Shown here: one piece after another, positions 45,069-55,233 of the stretch
Layout of the letters: each line of letters opens with the position of its first letter
Position numbering within the stretch: the first letter of the stretch is position 1
Source: an uncultured Aquimarina sp.
Lineage (GTDB): Bacteria; Bacteroidota; Bacteroidia; Flavobacteriales; Flavobacteriaceae
Length of the DNA stretch: 64,000 nucleotides
Direction: 5' to 3'
Assembly (NCBI RefSeq): GCF_947495315.1
Contig: NZ_CANLYD010000008.1
Span: 124,001-188,000 of the forward strand
The notes under the pieces: model-generated
Seen by the model: only the letters and a program-made list of their open reading frames with translations
What the model was told of the DNA's origin: nothing
The model's database searches: none
Program-made: the position numbers and the translations under genes

Positions 45069-46616
45069 ATGGCAAAAGGAAGATTAACACCGTTTTCAAA
45101 AATTTTAATAGTAGTACTCATTATAGGAGGGCTATACTTTTTATTAAATAAACTAAGAGATCCGGCGGTAAAAGACAAGATAGAAGAAGTTACTTCTTCT
45201 TCTGATAAAGGAGAAACAAAAGAAGGATATAAAGATGTCATCAATGTTGGAGTGGTAACCTGGGGAGGATATGCTGGAGGACAGTATTTCAATGAAGGGT
45301 TCAAAGCCAATACGACATCTAGATTCTATAAAGACTATGGATTTAAAGTGAATTTTGAAGTAATTGATGACTTTGATGCTTCTAGAGATGCTTTTAAGAA
45401 TGGTTCTATCGATTTAATGTGGGCCACTATTGATGCATTCCCAACAGAGGTAGAAGGGTTATCTCAATATCAACCACAAGTTGTGTTCCAGGCGGATTGG
45501 AGTCGTGGAGGAGATGCTATCGTAGCAGCTAGAGGAATCAATAAAGTAAGCGATCTTAGAGGAAAGAAAATTGCCGTAGCGCCTATGACGCCTTCACATT
45601 CTTTCTTGATTTGGTTATTAGAAGCGAGTGATATGACGACTAAGGATGTGCAATTGGTAGAAGTGCCAAGTGCTATTGATGCTGCTGATTCTTTTAAAAG
45701 TAATACCGTAGATGCTGCCGTCGTTTGGAGTCCGGATGATGCGGACTGTGTTGCAAAAGTAGCAGGTTCTAAAGTACTAGAAAGCACTAAAAATGCAACA
45801 CATATTATTGCAGATGTTTTTGTTTCGAAAAAAGAATTTATTGAAACACATAAGGAGCAGTTACAGGATTTATACGAAGGATGGATGATCGGAGCTTCAG
45901 AATTAAACAACTCTGATAGTAATAAGAGAAAAGCGGCTAAGATTCTTGCAGAAGGATTATCACAGCCAGAAGATTTCTGTTATGATGCCATCAATAATGT
46001 ACGATTAGCTACACATGGAGATAATAAAGATTTCTTTGGGTTAAATTCTAATTATACAGGTGTAACAGGAGAGGATCTTTATAATAAAATGAAGGTGAAA
46101 TATAATGCTCTTGGATATAGTACTGCTGGTGCAAAGAGTTGGAGATTACTGTCTACAAAAGATTTAGTAAATAAGACTTCTCTTTCTGGTAATTCTCATA
46201 ATGCAGAGCAACAAAAGCAGTTTACAGCGGTAGATGAGAGTTTAGCTAAAAAAGAATCGCTTTCTTCTAAAAAAGTAAGTATCAGTTTTAGAACTGGTGA
46301 GTTTCAGTTAGATGAAAATTCTAAGCAATTAATAGATCTTCAGTTTACACCAATTGCAAAGGCATTTGCTAATGCACGTATCAGAATTGAAGGAAATACA
46401 GATAATGTTGGTTCTAGAGGACCTAATGTTGCGTTATCTAAAAAAAGAGCACAATCTGTAGCTAACTATTTGATAGGACAACATAGTATGCCTACCAATA
46501 GGTTTATTATCATTGGTAATGGACCTGATAAACCACTTCCAGGATGTGAAAGAAATCAAAATGCTGACTGTAAGTCTAAGAATAGAAGAACAGATTTTGA
46601 ACTGGTAGTAGACTAA
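45069..46616 (+). CDS. ABC-type substrate-binding protein fused to an OmpA peptidoglycan-binding domain
   Basis: This 515-residue protein has an N-terminal membrane anchor (FSKILIVVLIIGGLYFLL, residues about 9-26). A NitT/TauT-like periplasmic binding domain (about 55-365) shows VGVVTWGGYAGGQYF, DLRGKKIAVAPMTPSHSFL and DAAVVWSPDDAD. A C-terminal OmpA/MotB domain (about 395-515) has RIRIEGNTDNVGSRGPNVALS and LSKKRAQSVANYL. It would bind solute near the membrane while tethered to peptidoglycan. The permease and ATPase follow in the same operon; the stop overlaps the permease start (TAATG). Confidence 0.9.
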   Translation: MAKGRLTPFSKILIVVLIIGGLYFLLNKLRDPAVKDKIEEVTSSSDKGETKEGYKDVINVGVVTWGGYAGGQYFNEGFKANTTSRFYKDYGFKVNFEVIDDFDASRDAFKNGSIDLMWATIDAFPTEVEGLSQYQPQVVFQADWSRGGDAIVAARGINKVSDLRGKKIAVAPMTPSHSFLIWLLEASDMTTKDVQLVEVPSAIDAADSFKSNTVDAAVVWSPDDADCVAKVAGSKVLESTKNATHIIADVFVSKKEFIETHKEQLQDLYEGWMIGASELNNSDSNKRKAAKILAEGLSQPEDFCYDAINNVRLATHGDNKDFFGLNSNYTGVTGEDLYNKMKVKYNALGYSTAGAKSWRLLSTKDLVNKTSLSGNSHNAEQQKQFTAVDESLAKKESLSSKKVSISFRTGEFQLDENSKQLIDLQFTPIAKAFANARIRIEGNTDNVGSRGPNVALSKKRAQSVANYLIGQHSMPTNRFIIIGNGPDKPLPGCERNQNADCKSKNRRTDFELVVD

Positions 46617-47584
46617 TGATAAAAATCAAAAAACTATTTGAACTTAGGGGTAACCTAGAATCAAAAGACAAAGGGATACTTACCGTTATAGGTGCTTTGA
46701 TTCTAATTGGCTTATGGTTTTTGATGGCTGAGTTTCTATCAACATCCGTAATTACTCAGGATGAATCCATAGATATTTCTAAAATAGCTCAAAGTGAGCG
46801 GAAGTATTATGAAAATGATTCTCTACTGATCGCTAGTTATGATGCATTAGAACAAATGGGTATTGAGGAGTTAACATCATTTGGTCTAAAGAAAAACAAA
46901 GTATATCCTTTGTTACCATCACCAATTAAAGTAATTAAAGCATTTCCGGATCTGAATCAAAATGATGACGTAATAGGGAACACCTTTTATTCTATTAAAT
47001 TGAATTTTTTAGGATACCTGGTAGCAATTCTGATATCCATTCCAATTGGTTTTTTATTAGGATTAATCCCATTGTTTAGAGGATTGTTTAGTCAGATTAT
47101 AAACTCCTATCGCTTTATTCCCCTAACCGCAGTAACAGGTATTTTTATCATGTGGTTAGGATTAGGGAGCGATATGAAAGTGTCTTTCCTAGCATTTGGT
47201 ATCATTGTATATCTGATACCCGTCGTCATCCAGCGGATCGATGAGGTCCAAAATGTATATCTCAATACCGTTTTTACCTTAGGAGCAACATCTTGGCAAA
47301 CGATCAGAACTGTGTATATGCCATATGTTTTTTCTAAGATTATTGATGATATTAGGGTATTGACAGCAATTTCCTGGACCTATATTACGATTGTAGAAAT
47401 GCTAAACAAAGGAGGTGGAATAGGTGAATTAATCTGGACTGCAAAACGACAAAGTAGAATTGATAAAGCTTTTGCAATACTAATTATCATTGTAGTTATA
47501 GGAATATTACAAGATCGACTTTTTGTGATGATTGATAGAATATTATTCCCTTTTAAACACATTAATAAAGGAAACAAACACTAA
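46616..47584 (+). CDS. ABC transporter permease (NitT/TauT-like)
   Basis: This 322-residue inner-membrane protein has the binding-protein-dependent transport fold in its C-terminal two thirds (LGYLVAILISIPIGFLLGLIP, VPVVIQRIDEV, GATSWQTIRTVYMPYV). The EAA-loop analogue is TLGATSWQTIRTVYMP. An N-terminal extension (first 110 residues) with a membrane segment and a periplasmic loop is unusual for this family. Overlaps the upstream stop by one base. Confidence 0.9.
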   Translation: MIKIKKLFELRGNLESKDKGILTVIGALILIGLWFLMAEFLSTSVITQDESIDISKIAQSERKYYENDSLLIASYDALEQMGIEELTSFGLKKNKVYPLLPSPIKVIKAFPDLNQNDDVIGNTFYSIKLNFLGYLVAILISIPIGFLLGLIPLFRGLFSQIINSYRFIPLTAVTGIFIMWLGLGSDMKVSFLAFGIIVYLIPVVIQRIDEVQNVYLNTVFTLGATSWQTIRTVYMPYVFSKIIDDIRVLTAISWTYITIVEMLNKGGGIGELIWTAKRQSRIDKAFAILIIIVVIGILQDRLFVMIDRILFPFKHINKGNKH

Positions 47585-47585
47585 T

Positions 47586-48395
47586 ATGGCATTACAGTTT
47601 ACAGATAATTCTCAGGCTCCTAATGTTATAGAACTAAGAGGAGTGTCTCAATCCTATGATGGAGGGAAATCCAAAATTATAGAAAACCTGGACTTACTGG
47701 TAGAGGATAAACCTATGCAAGGACAGTTTTCTGTCATATTAGGAATGTCCGGATGTGGTAAATCTACTTTATTAAGGTATATAGCAGGATTACAAGAACC
47801 AACTTCAGGGACGGTGTTGGTAAAAGGAAAACCTGTTAGTAAGGAGAATCGGGTGAGTATGGTGTTTCAGCAGTATTCATCATTACCTTGGATGACCGTA
47901 TTAGATAATGTTGGTTTAGGACTACGTTTTAAAGGAATTTCTAAGAAAGAGCGAGACGAAAAGGCGATGGAAATGATTCAATTGGTTGGATTAGATGGTC
48001 ATCAAAAAAAGTATGCACAATATCCTACACTCTCTGGAGGACAATTACAACGTGTGGCGATTGCCAGAAGTTTAATGTCTAATCCGGAAATCTTATTGAT
48101 GGATGAACCTTTTGGAGCATTAGATATCAAGACGCGCTTGCAAATGCAGGATTTACTGATTGGTATCTGGGAAAAGTTTAGTCCTACGATATTATTTGTA
48201 ACGCATGATATACAGGAAGCAGTGTATTTAGCAGATGATATTTATATCATGAAACATGCACCTTCTCATTTCGTGAAGCATATCGATATCGATTTACCAT
48301 TTAATAGAACAAGGGAAACAAAACGATTAGCACATTTTGATGAATTAGTACATGAAGTAGAGGATGCAATGATGCAGATTGATGCTGGGAGTTAG
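47586..48395 (+). CDS. ABC transporter ATP-binding protein
   Basis: I start at ATG 47586 (MALQFTDNSQAPNVIELRGV), one base after the permease stop; an earlier frame start overlaps the permease. 269 residues. Walker A is GMSGCGKSTLL, the signature LSGGQLQRVAIARSLM, Walker B ILLMDEPFGALD and the switch His in FVTHD. It belongs to the nitrate/taurine/sulfonate importer branch. It powers the permease just upstream. Confidence 0.95.
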   Translation: MALQFTDNSQAPNVIELRGVSQSYDGGKSKIIENLDLLVEDKPMQGQFSVILGMSGCGKSTLLRYIAGLQEPTSGTVLVKGKPVSKENRVSMVFQQYSSLPWMTVLDNVGLGLRFKGISKKERDEKAMEMIQLVGLDGHQKKYAQYPTLSGGQLQRVAIARSLMSNPEILLMDEPFGALDIKTRLQMQDLLIGIWEKFSPTILFVTHDIQEAVYLADDIYIMKHAPSHFVKHIDIDLPFNRTRETKRLAHFDELVHEVEDAMMQIDAGS

Positions 48396-48502
48396 GTTAA
48401 TGATATAATTAAAAATGATTAGAGTTTATACTAATCTTTATTTGATAAATGAATGTGTATTTGCTAAAAAACATGTAAAAAGCCTTTAAAAATGAGGGTT
48501 AC

Positions 48503-48530
48503 CTTATTTGATGGTTATTTGATAAATGAC
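48503..48530 (+). repeat. Direct repeat, left of the AlbA-type gene
   Basis: CTTATTTGATGGTTATTTG then ATAAATGAC; matched at 49980-50007 by CTTATTTGACGGTTATTTG then ATAATAGAC, 25 of 28 bases. Confidence 0.7.
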
Positions 48531-49977
48531 AGAAATAGAATTAAAATCACTTGTAAAAGAGCTTGTAAGTTATTCACAAGAAACAGAATGGTTAGAATTT
48601 AAATTAAACTTTCATTCTAATGAGGAGATAGGTGAAAGAATTTCTGCATTAGCCAATGGAGCTTGTTTAAATAAAAAACAATTTGGTTTTTTAATATTTG
48701 GCGTTGAAGATAAAACACACAATATTACAGGAACTACTTTTAGAGTCAAAACTGCAAAGAAAGGTGGTGAGGAAATAGAAAATTGGCTTATTCAAAGATT
48801 GGACCCGAGAATTGATTTTAAAACATTTGAATTTGATTATAGTGAAGGAGTAAGAATAAGTATGTTTGTTATTCCAGCTGCGGTTAATAGACCTGTTAAA
48901 TTTAAAAACCAAGCGTATATTAGAATAGGCAGCTATACAAGATTATTGAAAGATTTTCCTTTGAAAGAATCTAAAATATGGAATAAAAAAGATAATATAA
49001 AGTTTGAATTACAAGTTGCTAAAGAAAATATTGATGCAGATTCAGTAGTTTCTTTTTTAGATACCCAAAGTTATTTTGATTTATTGAAATTACCTTATCC
49101 GTCTAATAGACAAGGTGTAATAGATAAATTTATTTCCGAAAATCTAATTGAAAAAAAACAATCTAATTTTTCTATTACAAATTTAGGAGCCATACTTTTT
49201 GCTAAAAAGTTAGAAGACTTTCCAGAACTAAAGAGAAAGGCAATTAGAGTTATTGTTTACAAACATAATAACAAGATTGAAACTATACGTGAACAAATTG
49301 GAGGCAAAGGGTATGTTTCTGGTTATCAGGGATTAGTTGATTGGGTAAACAGTCAATTGCCTGCAAATGAGGAAATAGGAAAAGCATTCAGAGATGATAA
49401 AAGAATGTATCCTGAAATAGCTGTTCGAGAATTGCTAGCAAATGCTATAATTCATCAAGATTTTGAAGAAAAAGGATTTCCAATGGTGGAAATATTTTCA
49501 GATAGGATTGAAATAACAAATCCAGGAATTCCATTAATAACTCCAGAAAGATTTATTGATGAATATCAATCCAGAAATGACACTTTAGCTGATTTAATGA
49601 GAAGACTTGGTATTTGCGAAGAAAAAGGAAGCGGAATTGATAAAGTTATTTTCTACAACGAAATGTATCAATTACCAGCACCTGATATACTTATCCAAGA
49701 AAAGCATACAAAAGTTATAATGTATTCTTATAAATCGTTGAATCAGATGGATAAAAAAGATAAAATAAGAGCTTGTTACCAGCATTGTTGTTTGAAATAT
49801 GTGTCAAATGATAAAATGACAAATCAATCTTTGAGGGATAGATTTCAGATTGAAAGTAAGAATTCAGCTATTGCATCTAGAATTATAAAAGAAGCTCTTA
49901 ATGAAGGTGTTATTGAAGAAGATGATCCAGAAAGTAATTCAAGAAAATATAAGAAATATATCCCTTTTTGGGCATAA
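48526..49977 (+). CDS. AlbA_2/Schlafen-type DNA-binding and GHKL-like protein
   Basis: This 483-residue protein has an N-terminal AlbA_2 (Schlafen-like) domain, with ETEWLEFKLNFHSNEEIGE and ANGACLNKKQFGFLIFGVED near 20-60. A C-terminal ATP-binding-like region contains YPEIAVRELLANAIIHQDFEE and DRIEITNPGIPLI, followed by a winged-helix end (MTNQSLRDRFQIES). Such proteins act as transcription regulators or in defence. It is flanked by direct repeats and interrupts two gene groups, so it looks inserted. Confidence 0.88.
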   Translation: MTEIELKSLVKELVSYSQETEWLEFKLNFHSNEEIGERISALANGACLNKKQFGFLIFGVEDKTHNITGTTFRVKTAKKGGEEIENWLIQRLDPRIDFKTFEFDYSEGVRISMFVIPAAVNRPVKFKNQAYIRIGSYTRLLKDFPLKESKIWNKKDNIKFELQVAKENIDADSVVSFLDTQSYFDLLKLPYPSNRQGVIDKFISENLIEKKQSNFSITNLGAILFAKKLEDFPELKRKAIRVIVYKHNNKIETIREQIGGKGYVSGYQGLVDWVNSQLPANEEIGKAFRDDKRMYPEIAVRELLANAIIHQDFEEKGFPMVEIFSDRIEITNPGIPLITPERFIDEYQSRNDTLADLMRRLGICEEKGSGIDKVIFYNEMYQLPAPDILIQEKHTKVIMYSYKSLNQMDKKDKIRACYQHCCLKYVSNDKMTNQSLRDRFQIESKNSAIASRIIKEALNEGVIEEDDPESNSRKYKKYIPFWA

Positions 49978-49979
49978 TT

Positions 49980-50007
49980 CTTATTTGACGGTTATTTGAT
50001 AATAGAC
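49980..50007 (+). repeat. Direct repeat, right of the AlbA-type gene
   Basis: Partner of 48503-48530. Confidence 0.7.
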
Positions 50008-50133
50008 TTAGAGTAAAATGTAAGTTGCTTAAAAACAAAGCATTGTTATTTGATTAATTGTTATAAAATATATTAAGAATAGACATTAGAATTTGAATAA
50101 TTCTAGTCTTATTATTTTGAATTTTAAAAAACC

Positions 50134-52038
50134 ATGACCAACAGAAAATACCATAAAGCCACAGATCAGTTTTTTTCAAAATTAACTCAAGAAGATAAAG
50201 CTTCTTTTTTTAAAGGAAAATCAGTCAATCCATTAAAGATACTGTCTATTTCTTCTGCGTTTCCGACGTTGAGAATTAAAGATGAAGATTTGTTGGTGTT
50301 GTATTCTTTAAAGGAGTCAATTGACGAATTGGATTTTATTATCACTACACAACATATTCATATTTCGGAAAGTAAAATTCCACTAGCTACAGATGTTTTT
50401 CAGGATGTGAAATTTAGTGCTTTTCCAAAAAAACATGTCTCTTTATTAAATGATTTGATAGATGATTTGTTGTTGACAAAAAAAGACGAAAAAAAGAGTC
50501 TATCCGATTTTACGAATAAGTTTAAGGATTTTGTAAACCAAAAAGAAGATACTACTCAGGAGTTTGATATTGACTATGAGTTTCTTCAGATATTAAAAAA
50601 TGAAGGCGAAAAGATTCAGAATCTTGCTGAAGATCTGAACAATAACAAACGGTTTTCTAATACAATCAATGCTATAGTTCATAAAACAGATGATGCATTA
50701 GAGTTTAAAGCAGAACATGTGATTCTTCAGGATATCATTAGGGTATTCAATATGATTTATCCATTGAGTGATAAGAAGAATACAGTTTCCGATGCTAAAG
50801 TGAAATTTCTTCTAGCCTTTATGTTCGAGAAGTTACAAGGCAATGACATCATAGCTTCTCTTTCTATAGAACGGATTAATAAGTTCGTGCAGTCAGACAA
50901 GTTTGATGAAAATATTGAAGTAATCAAAACAGCCAGTCTTTTTGATTTAGGTGAGGAATACAAAAATGAATTTTTGCTGCCATCGCTTTTAAAGCGATTG
51001 GATAGCCAGCATTTTGCTAATTCAGCTTCTTTCTTATACCGAATAGCTTCTTTAATAACCAAAGCGGATGGTACTATTTCTGAAGAAGAAACCACACTCC
51101 TAAAGAAGATCAATGGTAAGTTGCAACATCCTAAAGAAAAATTAGAAGGAGTCAAACAAACAGAGATCGATGAGAATGAGACATTGGATGATGTGATGGA
51201 TGAATTGAATGAACTCATAGGTTTAGACAATATCAAAACTGCAGTAAAAGAGCTGTCTAATTTTCTTAAAGTTCAAAAGCTAAGAGAAGAAAAAGGACTG
51301 AAGAATGTAAATAACTCACTACATTCAGTTTTTATGGGACCTCCAGGAACAGGTAAAACAACCGTTGCACGCTTGGTTTCTAAAGTATACAAACACTTAG
51401 GATATTTAGAAAAAGGACATTTGGTAGAAACCGACAGAACCGGAATGGTGGCGGGATACGTTGGTCAAACTGCTCTAAAAGTAGAAGAAGTTATAAAGAC
51501 TTCATTGGATGGAGTATTGTTTATTGACGAAGCATATTCCTTAGCGAAGGATAATAAAAAGGATTTCGGAAACGAAGCAGTAGAGGTATTACTGAAGAAA
51601 ATGGAAGATCACCGAGATCAATTAGTGGTGATCGTTGCGGGATATCCTGATGAGATGGAGGAATTTATAGAATCTAATCCAGGACTACAATCACGATTTA
51701 ATAGATACTTTACTTTTGATCACTACAAGCCCAAAGAACTGATAGGAATCTTTGAATTGTTTTGTTTGAAAAATGATTTTGTATTGGCAGGCGAAGGAAA
51801 AGAAAAGCTAGAATTCATCTTTGATAAGTTATACGAAAAAAGGCATAAGAGTTTTGGGAATGCAAGAGTTGCCAGAAACTTATTCGAAAAAATAATCGAA
51901 TATCAGGCCAATCGTATAGTCTCCATAACACCACTCACAGAAGAGTTACTAAAAACGATTGTTGAAGACGATATTCCTCCGGTAAATCAAACTGTAGATG
52001 ATTATTTAAGGTTTCAGAAAGACGAGGAAGAGGTCTAA
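50134..52038 (+). CDS. AAA+ ATPase (CbxX/CfxQ/SpoVK type) with a TerB-like region
   Basis: This 634-residue protein has a helical N-terminus and a segment near 300-330 (YRIASLITKADGTISEEETTLL) that resembles TerB, a metal-binding stress domain. The AAA+ domain (about 365-620) carries Walker A GPPGTGKTT (near 408), Walker B VLFIDEAYSLA (near 466) and a sensor/arginine-finger region (NPGLQSRFNRYF). It probably remodels a protein complex. It is the first gene of a run with a secreted protein, helicase and dioxygenase. Confidence 0.88.
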   Translation: MTNRKYHKATDQFFSKLTQEDKASFFKGKSVNPLKILSISSAFPTLRIKDEDLLVLYSLKESIDELDFIITTQHIHISESKIPLATDVFQDVKFSAFPKKHVSLLNDLIDDLLLTKKDEKKSLSDFTNKFKDFVNQKEDTTQEFDIDYEFLQILKNEGEKIQNLAEDLNNNKRFSNTINAIVHKTDDALEFKAEHVILQDIIRVFNMIYPLSDKKNTVSDAKVKFLLAFMFEKLQGNDIIASLSIERINKFVQSDKFDENIEVIKTASLFDLGEEYKNEFLLPSLLKRLDSQHFANSASFLYRIASLITKADGTISEEETTLLKKINGKLQHPKEKLEGVKQTEIDENETLDDVMDELNELIGLDNIKTAVKELSNFLKVQKLREEKGLKNVNNSLHSVFMGPPGTGKTTVARLVSKVYKHLGYLEKGHLVETDRTGMVAGYVGQTALKVEEVIKTSLDGVLFIDEAYSLAKDNKKDFGNEAVEVLLKKMEDHRDQLVVIVAGYPDEMEEFIESNPGLQSRFNRYFTFDHYKPKELIGIFELFCLKNDFVLAGEGKEKLEFIFDKLYEKRHKSFGNARVARNLFEKIIEYQANRIVSITPLTEELLKTIVEDDIPPVNQTVDDYLRFQKDEEEV

Positions 52039-52069
52039 TTTACTGATGTCATATAAATCCATTGGAAAA

Positions 52070-52495
52070 ATGAAAAGTACATCTTTGGTAATATTCCTTT
52101 TAATTGGATTAATGGGAAATGGAATAGCTCAAGAAAAAATCGATCAAAAAGAAATGATTGGGTTTGCCTGTTTCTTTGGAGGAATGCCCACTGATCCGGT
52201 ATTAAAAGTGACTAAAAAACTTTACGAAAAAAAGTATAAAACTATTGCCAAAATGCTTCAATCCAAAAATAATGCGGAACGATATATGGCAGCAGTGACT
52301 TTAGAGAAATTAGAGGAATCAAATAAATACACCCTTTCGGAAAAAGATAAAACAGAAATAGAAAAGATAAAACAATCTTCAGAAGTAGTTTCTGTTTGTT
52401 CTGGATGTTCATACTTTGATGTTATTGAGTTAAAAAAGATGTTTTCCACCGAAATGAAATTGGGCACAGAGCGTTGGTTGGACAAACATTTTTGA
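52070..52495 (+). CDS. Small exported protein
   Basis: I prefer ATG 52070 (MKSTSLVIFLLIGLMGNGIA), which gives a signal peptide with AQ cleavage; the ATG at 52046 adds eight residues. 141 residues, with three or more Cys (GFACFFGG, VCSGCSY). Unknown. It lies between the AAA+ and helicase genes, co-oriented. Confidence 0.7.
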   Translation: MKSTSLVIFLLIGLMGNGIAQEKIDQKEMIGFACFFGGMPTDPVLKVTKKLYEKKYKTIAKMLQSKNNAERYMAAVTLEKLEESNKYTLSEKDKTEIEKIKQSSEVVSVCSGCSYFDVIELKKMFSTEMKLGTERWLDKHF

Positions 52496-52515
52496 TAAAA
52501 AGGAGAAGCTAGTAT

Positions 52516-55233
52516 ATGCACATAGAAAAAGTCTTATCGTATTATCAGGATTGTTATAAACAAGAATTCAGAGATAATGATGTACTTAATTTTTTAGGTA
52601 CCAAAGTTCATAAACGTTTTTTCTTAAATGACGTTTCTAGCTTATATAGAGAAGAGGATACAACTTTTATGAAAACCGATTTTGGTGAAGAGTTGTACAA
52701 GTATCTTGAGATACACAGAAAAGAGAAAACATTCATAGCTTGTAGTTTTTTTATTACTGGGAAACTTACTTTTCTAGGAAAAAAGAGAACGATCTGCGCT
52801 CCTCTAATCGTTACACCTGCCACATTAGAAATCAATAGTGAAGCACTGTATCATATCGATTATAATTTTGATGAGAATAGGGCGAATGACGCTTTATTAA
52901 ATCTATTGAAATCTAATTACAATCTTGATGATTCGTTTGTTCTGGAGATGAAATCATTGATCAATGATCAGGAACCTGGCAAACAAGATATAAGAGCAAT
53001 TGCCAGAAAGCTCAAAGAAAATATAAAAATAGATACCATTGCTCTAGAAGAGTTACCAGAGCTTATTTCTGGAGAAAAACTAAGAAGTCATCTAAAATCT
53101 ACGGCTCTAAAATTGCTTCCTGCGATAGCCTTAGGGATCATCGAGAAATCAAAATCAAGTCGTAACGTATTGCACGAAATCGATGAGATAAAAGAAAGAC
53201 ACTTATTTAATAATACGCTTCAAGGATTTTTTTCGAGAAGAAAAATAGAAATCAATTCAGATAGAAAATCAAAAGAGACAGTATATGTTCCTTCTAACCT
53301 TAGTGAGTCGCAGTTAGCTATTATTCAGGCAGTAAAATCAAATGATGTCACTGTTGTGATCGGTCCTCCGGGAACTGGTAAATCATATACAATTGCATCT
53401 TTAGCCTTAGATCAAGTATATCACAATAAAAGTGTATTGATATGTTCTAAATCGGACCAAGCAGTAGATGTTCTGCAAGATAAAATTGTAAACGATTTAG
53501 GTGTAAAAGGACTTTCCATAAGAGCTGGTTCCGGACGAAGTCATCGGGCTACTTTGAGAAAAAAAATAGAATCTATTACTAGATTCAGAAAAGCTGGTGG
53601 TGATTATTACATTCCTAAGAAGCAAAGCGAAATTGACTATGCACAGGATAAGATTAAGGAAATAAGTGAAGAAATAGAGGAAAGAGAGCATCGTGAAATC
53701 AAAAATGCGGAGCTATTCCTGGATCATAAACCTTCTTTTTTCAAAAGATTAAAGCGTAAGTATGTATCCAGACAGGTACTAAAAGAGTATCCTTTTTGGC
53801 AATTGATTGAATTACTAGATCATTATATTCATCAGAAAAACAAATTGATTAAAGAGATCATTTCCCTAAAATATCAGGATAAGATTTCTAATCTGTTGCA
53901 AAAAGACCAGACGTTTTCTCAATTATTAAAGCTGATCAAGACAAAAGATGTTGTAGAACGAGAACGGCTGTTTCAAGCTATAGATTTTCCATCGTTGTTA
54001 CAATGTTTACCTATTTGGATTACAAAGTCGACCGATGTAAGTGACGTGTTTCCTTTAGAGGATAATATTTTTGATGTAGTAATTATTGATGAAGCTTCTC
54101 AATGTGATATTACAACCATGATTCCGGTATTGGCGAGAGCTAAAAAAGTGGTGGTAGTAGGAGATCCAAAACAACTAAGGCATGTTTCTTTTTTATCCAG
54201 ACAGCTAATGGAGAATACGGCTAACAGCTATGGTTTGCTAAAAGGTGAGGACGTGATGAACTATAGAGAGACCAGTTTCTTAGATTATGCGATGGAACGA
54301 TTACCTTCTCAAAGCAATGTACACTTTCTGGATGAACATTACCGCAGTGTACCGAGTATTATACGATATAGCAATCAGAAATTTTATTTTGATAAGCTAA
54401 AAGTAATGTCGGACTTACAGATTCATAACAAATCATCAGCTGTACACTGGGTTTTTTGTGAAGGTGAGAAACTAAAAGATGGTAGAAATCTAAAAGAAGC
54501 TGATAAAATATTAGAAGATGTACAAAAAGTAATTGATAAAGAACTTCAGGTAGCTTCTAGTGTGGCGACTACAATTGGGATTCTTTCTCCCTTTAGGGAT
54601 CAGGTAAATTATCTAAAGGATAAGATAGAGGAATACGATCTTTCTGCCATAAAAAAGCATAGAATCGCTGTAGGAACTCCTTTCGAATTTCAGGGTGAGG
54701 AACGAGATCAGATGTATATTACGTTTACCATTGATAATGATATTAGTACTTCAGTATTTCAATATTTGGATAGAGAGGATGTCTTTAATGTGAGTATCAC
54801 ACGTGCGAAACACAAACAATTTTTATACTATTCTTTTGACGCGAAAAACTTTAAGAATAAACATTTGTTGATCGATTATCAGTCTGAAACAAGAATACAT
54901 CATCAACATAGTATGACTGAAGAGCATGTTGATAATTTTGCAACAGAAGTACACGAAGAATTGATCCAGTTGGGGGTAGAAGAAGAAGATATTATTGTTA
55001 ATTATCTGTTAGCAGGATATGTAATGGATATTTTATTAACTTATAACCAAAGAACAATCTGCATCGATTTGGTAGGATATCCGGGAGCATTGGAAAAGAC
55101 ATTTTCTATTGATCAGTACAAAACATTGTTTAGGACAAAGGTTCCTATCATAACGATACCTTATGCATATTGGTTGTTTAATAAAAATGCTTGTTTAGAA
55201 CATATTAGTAAAAAAGTAAGAATCAAAAAGTGA
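52516..55233 (+). CDS. Superfamily 1 helicase (Upf1-like) with C-terminal nuclease-like domain
   Basis: This 905-residue protein has an N-terminal helical region, an AAA helicase core with Walker A GPPGTGKSYT (near 288), Walker B IIDEASQCD (near 526), PKQLRHVSFL and a C-terminal helicase half with YRSVPSIIRYSN and SITRAKHKQFLYYS. The last 110 residues (VHEELIQLGVEEEDIIVNYL, then ICIDLVGYPG) look like a restriction-endonuclease fold. It resembles helicases of defence or stress islands. The 3' end overlaps the next gene by 4 bp. Confidence 0.88.
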   Translation: MHIEKVLSYYQDCYKQEFRDNDVLNFLGTKVHKRFFLNDVSSLYREEDTTFMKTDFGEELYKYLEIHRKEKTFIACSFFITGKLTFLGKKRTICAPLIVTPATLEINSEALYHIDYNFDENRANDALLNLLKSNYNLDDSFVLEMKSLINDQEPGKQDIRAIARKLKENIKIDTIALEELPELISGEKLRSHLKSTALKLLPAIALGIIEKSKSSRNVLHEIDEIKERHLFNNTLQGFFSRRKIEINSDRKSKETVYVPSNLSESQLAIIQAVKSNDVTVVIGPPGTGKSYTIASLALDQVYHNKSVLICSKSDQAVDVLQDKIVNDLGVKGLSIRAGSGRSHRATLRKKIESITRFRKAGGDYYIPKKQSEIDYAQDKIKEISEEIEEREHREIKNAELFLDHKPSFFKRLKRKYVSRQVLKEYPFWQLIELLDHYIHQKNKLIKEIISLKYQDKISNLLQKDQTFSQLLKLIKTKDVVERERLFQAIDFPSLLQCLPIWITKSTDVSDVFPLEDNIFDVVIIDEASQCDITTMIPVLARAKKVVVVGDPKQLRHVSFLSRQLMENTANSYGLLKGEDVMNYRETSFLDYAMERLPSQSNVHFLDEHYRSVPSIIRYSNQKFYFDKLKVMSDLQIHNKSSAVHWVFCEGEKLKDGRNLKEADKILEDVQKVIDKELQVASSVATTIGILSPFRDQVNYLKDKIEEYDLSAIKKHRIAVGTPFEFQGEERDQMYITFTIDNDISTSVFQYLDREDVFNVSITRAKHKQFLYYSFDAKNFKNKHLLIDYQSETRIHHQHSMTEEHVDNFATEVHEELIQLGVEEEDIIVNYLLAGYVMDILLTYNQRTICIDLVGYPGALEKTFSIDQYKTLFRTKVPIITIPYAYWLFNKNACLEHISKKVRIKK

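Noticed and set aside
44644..45910. Long minus-strand ORFs opposite the coiled-coil and ABC genes
   Set aside because: Shadows of strongly supported plus-strand genes.
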